From Phragmites australis (taxonomy: Eukaryota; Streptophyta; Magnoliopsida; Poales; Poaceae): DNA of 64,000 nt. The stretch covers positions 6,634,001 to 6,698,000 of the forward strand of contig NC_084924.1 in assembly GCF_958298935.1 (NCBI RefSeq), read 5' to 3'. The notes beneath the pieces are model-generated. The model searched no databases, was not told where the DNA came from, and saw only the letters and a program-made list of their open reading frames with translations. Below, in pieces: positions 48,195 through 59,511 of the stretch (position 1 is its first letter; every line of letters begins with the position of its first letter). The translations under genes were made by a program, and so were the position numbers.

Positions 48195-49391
48195 ACAAGT
48201 TGCAGTTAAGAAGCTGAGCATGGTGTCATAAGAATGGTGCCCTTGCAGTGTGTTACTGTTTTTTCTAGAAACATAATGTTCTAATTACTAGTGGGATTAT
48301 AAGAAGGGAGAGTTGCCATGTTTAATTTGTTCATGGACCAGAAGCAATAATCTATCTGTGTGTAGCTTGATTGGTGTTATGTGACGTCCCCTACCGTGTG
48401 TCCCAGAATCTACTTGGTGATTTTATTCCAGTGTTGTTAATCAAGCTTGTGTGATTGTTAAGTAAAGGGCATCAATGAGAGAGACTATCATTATTTATTA
48501 TGGTATCTTGTAAGTTAACCTGTTTGTTAATTGTCAATACAATATATTTGGCAATCTGTATGCGATCAAGTGGGGGAACAGGCCATGTGCTTGGTGATGG
48601 GGAATCCATTAGTATACCCTAATCTACCTGTCTCTTTGAGTTATTGAGAAGGTTGGGTCTTGAGGCATGATGGCATGATCACAGCATGAAGCTTCTTTGT
48701 TCTTGCTGCTGTGGTCTTACCAAAGCCAGGTTCATTGCATAAGCAAACTACGCCATACTTTATTCATCACATTTATGATTAGGGAAATGTAACCGATATA
48801 TAAAATGCCAATAATGCTTGGTCTGCACAGTGCCAAACATATAATAAATCTCTTGAAAACAGTATCAAATAATGGGCGTTGTTTTGGGATCACGCAACAG
48901 TTGAATCAAAACTCCCAATTATCATGTGGAAGTTACGTGGTGAGAATTACAGGCAGCCTATATACCTTTGTGGTGTTGAAATGGCTCTGCTTAAAGGGCG
49001 TACTGGAACGAAATATTGGTTTACTGCACAACAAACATTTCCAGAGAAAAACCATCATTTCAAGAGGGCACTACCACTTGCTATACAAAACTAAAATGTA
49101 ATTGGCTTACATCAAACTGGAGCCTGAGCAATGTACAACTCAGGGAGATCTCATCCCTCCAGGCAGTAGAGCTCTCCCAGTATTTGCAAGCAGAAGACCA
49201 AAAAAATAGCATATAAATAATCCACATTAACACTTTAATCCTGCACAACCAATTACTGCAAGTGTTCAATAAAAACTTGCAAGTAAACATCATCTGTGGA
49301 TATGACATTCAATCCCTCCAAAAGCCATATATTCAGGATCACATATGGACCCAACTGGGATAGCACAAACATGGTAAAGCTCCATGCCTTT
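48195..49391. other. Intergenic region between convergent Aux/IAA and SEC23
   Basis: Starts with the Aux/IAA 3' UTR. 48600-49200 has no recognisable gene. The duplicated SEC23 3' end lies at 49235-49366. Confidence 0.6.
49235..49366 (-). pseudogene. Duplicated SEC23 3' coding end
   Basis: The stretch aligns with 49393-49522, the last codons of SEC23. On the minus strand it reads [12 protein letters not shown] (SEC23: [12 protein letters not shown]), then a stop where SEC23 continues ELAVQD; the equivalent of VQD and the TAA still follow. The homology extends upstream through the QSxWxxLxxR region as nucleotide similarity with several changes. Period about 157 bp. It lies downstream of the true stop and would fall in the 3' UTR. 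Confidence 0.8.
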
Positions 49392-52300
49392 CTAATCCTG
49401 AACAGCCAACTCCTGCAAGTGTTCAATAAATACTTGCAAACTAACATCGTCGGTGAAAATGACTTCAGATCCCTCTGAAAGCTGTGTTTTCTGTGTCACA
49501 GATGGATTCAACCGGGCTAGCAGAAACCTGGCCTGGCTGCCATGCTGATCACACTTTATGAGTTTTGGTACAGGGAAACGGTCAACCATTAGTGCCTCTG
49601 CATCTATTTCTGGCGCTTCAAGTAGCTTCCGCAAATTTTCATGGTTTGGGTCCTTATGATAGCCAAGCTTCCTCCACTGAGCAATCTTTGAGCCATAATG
49701 AATCACAATATAGAAGTATGAATCAAACAGTAAGATGACATCAGGAGAGATGGAGCTGACATCTAGCAGCACAGGGATAGGCGGTCCATCGAATGAGTAC
49801 TGGAATAGAGTAGGTTGGATCATGATTAGAGACCCCACAACTCCCTCCCTATTCAACATCAACCGGAAGAAAGCAGTTTCATCAGGAGAGCTGTTGAAAA
49901 CATCAATGAACTGTGACCTCCGCAGGTAGTACATAAACTGCGGATACAGGGAGAAGTTTGTTGACAGCCGAAATGTAGATGGATCTTCAGGAACATAGTT
50001 TCCAAACTTAGCAGTAAAGCGGATAAGCATCTTGTCAAGCCACCGTATAACATCTCTAACATGGTATGTCTCTGCCCTGTAAACGGCAAGCCTAGCCATA
50101 ATAGCTGCAGCAGCTTCCTGATCAAACCCTGCAGCAATTTCAGAAGATCGAGGCGCAGCCCATCTTCTCGCAACAGTCGTTACCCTTAGGCGATAACTAC
50201 CATCACCATGCCGGTACCTTGTCATGAATTGAATGAAGAAGACAGTTGGAGGCTCAGCCTTACGACCGCAGTCAACTCGAAAAAAGAAAGCAATGGAGGT
50301 TTTGTTGTTCAGCATACTAGTTTTCCAATAATTTGTCCCACCCTCACCAATTTCCTTATCGCTAACTGAGCTATTTTTCCTGTGGAGGGAAATGCAGGGA
50401 CCAAGGGCACCACAAATCTTGACCTCCTTTGATGTCACTACCTCAATCGTCACATTAAAGTTCATGTTAAGATAATCAATACCCTCACGCTGGAAGACAT
50501 GCCTTAAACAGCTTTTGAACTGCTCAGACTCAAATGATTCTGTATGCACCATTAGGCCCCCAGACACTTCTATTGGATGCCTCAGCTCCGCAGCCCCAAC
50601 CTGATCGAGAGAGCAGGCAAATAGATCAAGAACTAATGCGTGGTCTGTTAACCTCTTTGCAACTTTCTTGTAGAAGTCACGTGCTTTGTCAGACAGAGGT
50701 GCATTGCCATTGAAAATGTCATGATGAGAACGAATTGATTTCCCAAGATCAGTTTTCACCACAAGCCCTGGACCAACTGTCGCAGGACCAGACGTGAAGA
50801 CCATAATCCGACCACCAGCACTAGGTGAGCAGCAACCTTCTAGAACCGCAATAGCAGTGGAAATAGCTGTGCCGGTAGCTCTTAAAGGGCGATGCCCACG
50901 TGGGCACACAGACATAGAGCTAAGGTCCTCTATTGCAGATGTGATGTTAAATTCACATTCCGAAATGGGCAGCAAAAATCTCTGTGCTTCACTGGACCTT
51001 GGCATAGCCAACTTGTTGTATCGTGAATGCTGGACACCTAGAAGTTCTTGTATCTGAAACATATATAAAGGCACATGAGATATGCATCACTGATAAGAAT
51101 TCCTACAAAGCAAACAGTCATAAAAGCAGATCACCGAATACTCAGGAAATTCAAATTATGGCTGCATAAATATCACAGGAAACATCCACAAACTTTACAC
51201 GAGAACTTATTATCTGGACAGCAGCAACAGGCATCTGAGCTGAACTTTAAAAAAGTTTACATGAGACATTGGGTTCATATATTGGAAAATATTCTCTTGC
51301 TCTATAGTTTTACAATTTCCACATTATCCCAAAGACTACATATGGACATGAGAATATGCAAAAGTTAATATCCTACATTGCACAACTATTGAAGTTAGAC
51401 ATACAAGAAAAACCACAACCTTAGAAGACCAAAACATATGTCCCTGGCAACTCCTATAAAAAGTAAAATTGCAGTGCTTAAACATCCAGGCCACCTAGAA
51501 TTTAGAAACCAAGCCATTATGTAAGATATCCATTTCACTATTCCACTAGAACATGTAGTGCCCCCACACAACAACCAAAGTATCACTGCTGTAGACCAAA
51601 AGTTACGTCACAATAGACTAAAAATCACCTTAGCCCTGCTTTTATTGAATGCAAACAGAGTACTTTCTGGGGTTATAAGCTTACATACTCAAATGTGATA
51701 CATACAGAGTTCACAAAACAAACTAGCATCTCAACCAGGAACTAACATCCTAACATTCCAAGTTCAAGAGATCAACCAGAGCAGTTTTCAAATGTGACAA
51801 CTAGAGCTAGTGGCTGGATCAGACTATGCAAACTCGCCAAACTAAAGCGCTGATCAGTTACATTAAATCAATAAACCAAGAATCAAACTATTCGCGTCCT
51901 AAGGATCATATCGCAAATTCATATTTGACAAACCTTGTCAGACTCAAGCTCGCGTTCGCCGTTTATCACAACCACCCGGGCGCACCCCTCGAATCCGAGA
52001 TCGTGCACCCACACCGACGCGGCGAAGGTGACGAGCGCCACCCTGACCCCCTCGGGCAGCCCCTGCACGATCCTGCGCGCCTCGGCCTTGAGCACGGCGA
52101 GCTCCGCGGCCGCCGTGGCCGCGTCTACCACGAACACGAGCGCGGGTGGTCCGGGCCCCACGGCGGGGTCCGAGGGCAGCGCGTACTCGACGCTGGAGTG
52201 CGTGGGGAAGAGCTCGGCGGGGAGCGCGTCGGGCGCGAGGTGTCGCGGGAACGGGTTGGCGGCGGCGCCGCAGAAGGGGCACGACCAGCGCGCGGAGCCG

Positions 52301-52527
52301 TGGTGCACGCGCGAGAACGGGTTGAGCGCGGCGCCGCAGGACGGGGTGGCGCAGCGGAGCGGCGGGTAGGGGATGAGCGGGAGGAGGTCGGGCGCCGTGG
52401 GGTGCTGCAGCGGCGAGCAGAGGACGGCGGTGGGGACCACGAGCGACGCGGCGGCGGGGGGAGTCGGCGGCCACGAGTGCCACGGCCACCGGAGGCCCTC
52501 CACCGCCTCCAGCTCCGCGAAGTCCAT
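49392..52527 (-). CDS. SEC23: SEC23 subunit of the COPII coat
   Basis: With SEC24 it forms the inner COPII coat on the endoplasmic reticulum and stimulates GTP hydrolysis by SAR1. On the minus strand exon 1 is 52527-51934 (198 codons) and exon 2 51053-49392 (554 codons); one GT-AG intron of 880 bp; 751 aa, normal for the family. Zinc finger cysteines C59, C64, C83 and C86, with the NPF motifs, are present. The trunk (von Willebrand A-like) starts at VFVVD (131-135) and the beta-sandwich and helical parts follow. [20 protein letters not shown] and [20 protein letters not shown] are the helical and gelsolin-like regions near the C-terminus. The arginine finger region was not assigned with certainty. 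The gene is convergent with Aux/IAA. Isoform not determined. Confidence 0.93.
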
Positions 52528-52939
52528 CGGAATCCAACCCCGATCGCGGTGGTGGGCGCCGCAGTGGAGTGACGACTAGGGTTTGCCTTCTTCTTCCAGT
52601 GTGCTTCCCTTTTTTTTCCTAGGTTCCTTTCTTCCTCGGGGGCATTTGTTTGGATTCTTTTTTCCTGTACGTTACAATAAGAGCCATAAAAACTTCGCTG
52701 AGAAAATTTTAAAAAAATCCAAAAAAAAAACGTAGGACTCATTATGTAGACGGCGGAACTCACCACATGACATGGGACTATTTTACTATTTTTAAATAGT
52801 AGTAGATAGTTAAGATCGTCTCGTGTTGGCCATTGGATCGCCATCGAACGAATGACGTTGAGCTTTTTCCCGAGACCGTTGCAGTTGTCGCGATGTGCTG
52901 GCTGGGTTGGGGTACAGCAAAAAGAGAGAAAAAAGTATA
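52528..52939. other. SEC23 promoter region
   Basis: Minus-strand 5' UTR and promoter of SEC23. The open frame that runs upstream on the minus strand (52125-52958) lies in another frame and is an artefact. No clear TATA box. Confidence 0.5.
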
Positions 52940-53174
52940 CCCTCCGTCGTAAATACATAAGATTTGAAAAAAATCGTCAAAATTTTAAAACTTTGACTAA
53001 CAATATTTTTTAAAATATTTAGTTTAAAAATCTTAAAATTACATGTATAAATTTTTTCTTAAAAATGCTTTCATAATATCGTAATTTAATAAATTTTATA
53101 AGTATATTTTAATAGAAAATAGTAATTAAATCATGTATTAGAGACATATCAAAGATATATATTTATGATAGGAG
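52940..53174. mobile_element. Stowaway MITE, 235 bp
   Basis: TA duplication at 52938-52939 and 53175-53176. The left end CCCTCCGTCGTAAATACATAAG corresponds to the inverted TATTTATGATAGGAG at the right. AT-rich interior with TTTGACTAACAATATTTT, as in 41761-42005. It lies about 0.4 kb upstream of the SEC23 start codon. Confidence 0.85.
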
Positions 53175-53176
53175 TA

Positions 53177-54011
53177 CTTTAGTAGAACATGAAAAATGGG
53201 CCAATGAAATCGATCACATATATTGGGTGTTTGGTATTATTCTTAACGGCCCAACTGAACTAAAACTAGGCCATAGTATATATGAAATGGCCCAGCTAAG
53301 AAACAGGGCTCTCTCTGAAAAAAGCTAAGAAACAGCGAAGCATCAGCTACGGTACGGTCGACGTCCTCTCAAATGACGAAGCAGCAGCAACAAAGGTAAG
53401 GGAAATTTCCACTGGCCATTATTCAGAAATGCCTTATTAGGACAACTCAATTATGTTGAGATCAATGAGGTAGATGAAAACATTATAAAATAGTTAAAGA
53501 AAAAATCAATAGATAAATAAATATGATAAACGATTAAAATTAGATATGCGTCCACAAATCTAGGTGAACTTGCATTTTCTGACAGCAAACGGCCGAACTC
53601 GAGTATTTTGTGCTCCACAAGAAGTCATCCCGACCTCCAAAGAAAAAAAAAAGAGTTGAAAAGCAAAAGCAACCACCCTGCAGGCCTGAACGGGAAAGCA
53701 AGAGCTTCAAACCATCTCGTCTGGAAATGGAATTTTTTGGTTTCCGAGAACGTTGCTAAACGTAAGATGTATGCCGTCCTGGACGGGGTATTATAAGTCG
53801 CCGATGATTTCTCGTCCCGGCATCTACAAGCGGAGGCGTGGCACGGAGCAGGTGAGCGGTGACCCCAACACGCCGTGTCGCCGCGCGATCGCATCGGCAT
53901 GCATGCCCCAGGCCCCCAGCACCGATCGGCTCCGGTCAGCTACAGCACCAGTACCTTGTGGCTCAATTGGCAGATGTCAACAACAACGCCGCTTGCTTTA
54001 GAGGCGCCGTG
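53177..54011. other. Intergenic DNA, no gene supported
   Basis: Frames at 53608-54001 have no domains. The only regularity is AT-rich sequence before 53600. Confidence 0.5.
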
Positions 54012-54014
54012 TAA

Positions 54015-54986
54015 TAGCATCTCCAAGAGATTTTCTAAAATTTATCCCTCTATTCTTATACAGAAAATCATATTAAAAAATTTCTTTTCTAAATTTTCTC
54101 GTTTTCTAACTGACTCTCTATTTATTGCTTCTATACTCTAACGGGCTAGCATTTATCTTTGCACCTGAGTTGCAATCAGCCCATCTAGCCCATGTGCTAC
54201 AGTACCCCTATTCATCTTCTTCCTCCGCTTCAGTTTCTCACTCTACGGCTTTATTTTCTCAAACAAAAATAATAGCCGACCGATTTGCTCCGTGGCTCGA
54301 CGACGATAACAACCTGCATAAAGCTCGGACACAAGCGAGTCACGAAGTCCATCACATCACATAATAGAAAGAACATGGCTCAAACCCCTGTTGTCTTTGT
54401 CGATCCATCCATGGCGATGCCGACCTCATCGTCCTTCTCCGTGTGGCCTGGAGCCATAGCCAAAAGCCGTGCCACCTCGCTGCACTGCCGTGTCGCCCCT
54501 ACTCAAAGCTACATCACCCTCTCTGCGCCCTACCCCAAAGCCGCCTCTCACCGCCGTCACCCGGTTGACACCGCCACCACATCGGCCCGCAGTTGTGTTG
54601 CTCTGTTGCTCCTTCGCACCACGCCAGAGCCCATCGGCCAAAACAATCGCTGTCACCCTCTCTGTACCGGGCGTATCCGGCCCGACCAAGCCCCGTGCGC
54701 CCCCTTGATGATCTGAAACCGCTTCCCCTAGTCCAAAATCGATCTACGTTTCTCTCCATGGCGCGGGACAGCGGGTAGGCGTGCCGGCACGAGAAGACGG
54801 GCGTGGGACCGGGATACAGGATTGGGAGTTGACTCTCCCACCCCAAAAGTAGAGAGCGGAAAGGGATGGATAGGGGTTTGGTAAAAATAGGGAGATAGAT
54901 ACAAAGTCTGTTGGGTAATGCTTTTAGTCCATAAATCTTTAATTTTGACTATAATGAGCTAAATAAAGAGACTCTTAAAGATGCTC
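54015..54986. mobile_element. TAA-flanked element with TIRs and GC-rich interior, 972 bp
   Basis: TAA at 54012-54014 and 54987-54989. The left end TAGCATCTCCAAGAGATTTT and the complement of the right end, GAGCATCTTTAAGAGTCTCTT, form imperfect terminal inverted repeats with the GAGCATCTCCAA motif common in grass MITE-like elements. The interior (54370-54850) is GC-rich and has a plus-strand frame from 54285 (143 aa) without a recognised domain. The size and GC-rich core suggest a gene-capturing (Pack-type) element, but the source gene is not recognised. Confidence 0.6.
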
Positions 54987-54989
54987 TAA

Positions 54990-55425
54990 GATGACTCATG
55001 TATTTTTACATCTGACGTGAGATCGGTGATCGATGCATGTCAATCGCCGCTCCCCTTATGCGAAAGATACCTCCAAGGTGAAACTATCCGTCGACATCGA
55101 CGCACATCTATTTAAATAGTTGTTATCTATAACAATAGATAATATCATAGACATTGTATCCAATAATTTAATTGTAATATTATTTATAAAATTAATGTAT
55201 GGTCACATGCAATATGCTGCAATATTATTATATTTTATAATTAGACTATCTACTAATAGTAGCTGCTAGTAGTTATATATCTTAATTTATTCTCTCCTTC
55301 AGGTATAAAAAATCTGACGTGACCTTTCTTATAATTGATTGATATGGATTATTGGAGGCACTCTACAGGTGCTTTCCAGATGTGAAAGATTTACATTCTT
55401 CCTATTTAATCTGAAACCGATCTAA
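54990..55425. other. Intergenic DNA, nothing recognised
   Basis: AT-rich with no gene, RNA or clear repeat. Confidence 0.5.
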
Positions 55426-55734
55426 CGCCTGTTTGACAGAGCTTTCAGAATAGCTTTCCGGTTAGAATCAGAGGAGTTCTGCCAAACAGCAGCTTTTAGC
55501 TCCCTCAATGGATTCCGTAGGAGTGATTATCTGAAATGAACTAGAAGCTGGAGAGCTGGAAAAAAACAGCTTCCCCTTATTCACTTCCCGCACGGAATCA
55601 CTTCCCTCATATATTTTATTTTAGAGAATCACTTTTAATCATAAAATCATTTTCTCCAAAGAATCACTCCCTATAAAAAATTTAATTAAGAGAGAACTTA
55701 TCAAACAGTCTCTTAAGAAAGTTCTAACAGGCCT
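55426..55734. mobile_element. TAA-flanked MITE, 309 bp
   Basis: TAA at 55423-55425 and 55735-55737. The left end CGCCTGTTTGACAGAGC pairs with the complement of the right end, AGGCCTGTTAGAAC. The interior carries paired AGCTTTT/AAACAG-type words. No coding capacity. Confidence 0.6.
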
Positions 55735-55737
55735 TAA

Positions 55738-58700
55738 CTTCCTCGGATAACAAATCTCAGGTAAGGAAGTAAGCATGGGATGGAGAAAGCAAGGGTTAGG
55801 ATTGAGATAGCTAGGGCTACTAGGGCTAAGAGGAATAGCTTTTGATCAGTTGCCAAGTTATATAGTTAGAAATTTGACCTAATTGCACACAAAAAGTAGC
55901 TCCCAAAAGACTAAACCAAACATTAATCAACTAGGTCTCATCAAATGTCATACTATAACTATTTCTTTCCCAACGACACATGCGTGGTAACTATTGGAGG
56001 TTTCGACGTGGGTGTCTTGGCACGTAGCGTGCCATTCTAGAACCTGGATTCTTGTTTCGCGAATTATTCGGCTTGTCTGCAGAATCTATTATGTCCAGAA
56101 AAGTTATTCTCAGCTAGCAGTAGCTCGGGCCGATGTTCGCAGGCTAGCTATATCTTCGTTTTGATCACTGAATCTAGTAAGAGCCCCCCTTGCGAATCGC
56201 CAGCCATGAATCCTATCTCATGATTCTCATCTCCCTTGGGCACTATATAACTCGAAAAATGTCCAAATATGTGTTTGTTTACGAAGAACTCGAGGACCTG
56301 AGAAGATGACCCATCCAAGGATACCCGCAGGCAGACCGGGAGTGCACGGTGCCAAAGCGACCGCAGCCAGTAACCATCTGAATAGAACCAACCAAAATCA
56401 TCACGGGGAAAAATAATAGCAATCTTGTATTGACGTTACGGTGCACTTATCAAATAAAAATTTAAAAAATAGTGCACAGAAGATATAAGGTATAGTCTGA
56501 TATCGCTTCATTTTATTAATGATTGTGTATATAACTTAAAAACCCCTTCTCTTCTTACATGAGGAGAATAGATATCTTTTACATAAATAAGCAATATACA
56601 TAAACTTACTATCACTGATGGGCCTTCTCATGCCCCATGAGCTTAGTTTAGATTAAATATTTACATGTGTAGCACAATAGATTTATTTATATTGTAACAT
56701 ATTCAACCACTTTACCGAACGCTCTTCACCACTGACGTGAGTTTCACTTGGACGTTGATATCTACATACCCTTTTCGAAAAGAAATAATACTACAACACA
56801 CACTAACTAACTGATTGACCGACATCAGATAACCTGAGTATCCAAACATGGGACTGCAACTTTATAATTACCTTCTCGATCGGCAGACCGGGAGGCGATA
56901 GAGGCACAATCCGACATGACGTCGTGACACACGTATGGTTGGGAAATAGGTAAATAAAAAAAATAACGTGTTCAATCCAAAAACCATACAAGTAAAGAAT
57001 TATAGATCAACAACAAAAAGAAGAGTTAGAGCAACCTAATTTAATGTTATTAATATCAGTGTAGAGAAAGCAATCAATCTAATTTCTTCACGTCCTCGTC
57101 ATGGATCAATGCCTACACGCGAGCGGGAGGAGAGGGGAACGAGACAATGCGAGTTGGCTTGGGCGGGCTCCCACGCTGAGAAGGAAAAAGGTCGCGACAA
57201 GAAAAACGTGGACCAATCAATCAGCTCCATATGCTTGATCCGGCTCGGCAATGGGAACCGAAAATTAGGCATCCCATTTGATTCCGCAGAGCAATACCCC
57301 ACCGCCGGCCGCGCCGCGTCGTGATCGTGATAGCACAAGGGGTTTCAAGCTTTCAGCAGAGATACAATTAGCAAAGTAATTTTTATCTAATCCAGCTAGA
57401 AGCGCTTAGCAAAGTAATAGAACTATGTGTGTACTTAACAAAGTAACAAAGTAATTTTCACCTAAAGACAATAGTCATCAGATAGAATTACGCTCATGGA
57501 TAAAACAACAATCATCATCTCTGCAGGCTGCAACTTTCGGAAACAAACCAACAACAAAAAAAGAAACAACAACTGTTGCCTGTTGGAATGTTGCAGGTAC
57601 ATATCCCTTCCAGCGAAATTCAATAGTAGAACAAAAAAAACTAAGCACTCTAATCTAACCGGATTTTGACGCTGTACGAAACCAAAGTTACAATGATCAC
57701 TGGCATCAAATCAATCATAACTAATTAATTTTCTGTACTTAGTTTATGGTAATACGAGTACTTCTTGAATTTCGCTGGTAACTATTGCAAGAAGCCAATA
57801 TCAACTGAAGAGGCAATTGAACCACTTGCCCGCCGATTTCTTGCAACACGAAGCTTTCAGCTTTGCGGCACGGACAGGACCCGTGCTCTTCCACGAATCA
57901 GTTCCCAAAACCAGCCTCTGTGGTTGGGACTCTAGTAGAGAAAGGGCCGTCTACCTTCTCGAGTCCTGCCCAAGTGCAGGGTTACGCTCAGAGGCCGGCG
58001 CTCGCCGTCATCTCCTCTCGATCTGACCGGAAGAGACGAGCTTGTGGAAGGAGGCTCAGCCGCTCAAGTGAGAGCTATTCACGTTACACGTGATTGGTGG
58101 TTCTGGGTCGGATGGGGCGGCCATCGCTAGGGTAACAGAGAAGGCAGTGACGGCAAATGAAGAGGGCGGTCGCCTGATGGAGATCAACGACCCCAGCCAC
58201 TAAGCTAGGTAGAGGTAGCTCGGCTGAGCTCGTTTGACCACCAAGCCGAGTTGAATCGAGTCGAGTCTTAGCTTGACTTATGAGTCTCGAATTTTATTTC
58301 TAACCCTATTCGGCGTGCGTTGACCATTTTGTGCTCTTCGCAAGTTCAAAATTTAATTTAATTCAATATCTCTGGTTTTCGCATACCCCTCTCTCTTTTT
58401 ATATAGTCGAGACGATATAGTTATATTATAGTTTGAAAATATTGAGCATAAACTTCTCAGATTATCTCTATCATATATCTGAAAGATTTCTTTTTAAGCT
58501 AGACATGATTTCCGTATCAAACACGATGAACTACTGAGAATATCGACCTACGCCTTATTTACCCATAACGTTTGTGAAATCCACTGTATTGAGTTAAAAA
58601 TATATATATGCTGGATACCATTAATAATTATTAATTACAAATTCATCATCACTAACATATTTCATAAATTTATAATATTCATCCTAAACCCTAGCACACA

Positions 58701-59214
58701 TAAATCATCTTAAATCTACGAAATTGAGCCACAAGAAGAGGAAGGATGGAGTATATACCTTCGTAGACACAAAATGACCTTAAAATCAGGCCTAAAATCA
58801 CTATATTTAGAAGAGAGGGAAGATGAAGTAAGGAGGAGCACGACACATCCTTTTATTAGGCGTTGTCACGTTAGTCTACCTAACATAATGGTATGCTCGC
58901 GTTAAGACCACATCAACTTTGCGTGGATGGATCGTGAAGCATGTACCAACGTGGTAAAGCTTGTCATGCTAATGCAACATGCGGCATGACCAAAATAGTT
59001 AGATGTTGCTAATATAACCTATGATAGGTTAATATTACAAAAACTATATTAATTTTTGTTAAAAAATTCATTCACCTCCTTACTAACAGAAACAAATTCT
59101 ACATAATACTGTTCATCTATGCTAACTATTTTATGATTCAATGACTGAGTAAAAAAAGAAAAAATAAACATATATTTCGTAGAAGAGAATCTTTCTCTGC
59201 TAACAAACTGGAGT
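55738..59214. other. Intergenic DNA between SEC23 and MRS2
   Basis: No gene is recognised. Frames at 56803-56991, 57099-57338 and 57817-58093 have no domains. AT-rich stretches and one GC-rich stretch (57810-58250) are seen, but no TIR pairs were found. Confidence 0.5.
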
Positions 59215-59511
59215 ATGATCGTCGGTGCTCGTACTCGTAGGTCCACCCATCACACGCACAACGGCACAAACGAACCTACCATACCAAACAGCCACGCATC
59301 CCTCGCCCCTCTGCGCTCCTCTCTCTCTCTCTCCGTCTCTGTGCCGTCGTCGCCATTTGTTGTTCCTCTTCACCGGAAAAGTTCTGTCGTAGTAAAGAGA
59401 GGAAAAGGAGGGGGAAGCAGTAGAGTGCCATCCGCCCACCGTCCACGTGGCGCGGCGGTTGCTGCGGCGGCGGCGGGCGCCGGAGATGTGAGAGCCGCCG
59501 TGCCGTTGGAG

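Noticed and set aside
49081..49447. Separate small minus-strand genes downstream of SEC23
   Set aside because: They are explained by the duplicated and decayed SEC23 3' end and random frames.
51826..52579. 248-aa plus-strand frame and others across SEC23 exon 1
   Set aside because: They are antisense shadows of GC-rich SEC23 exon 1; the Arg/Gly-rich translation has no domain.
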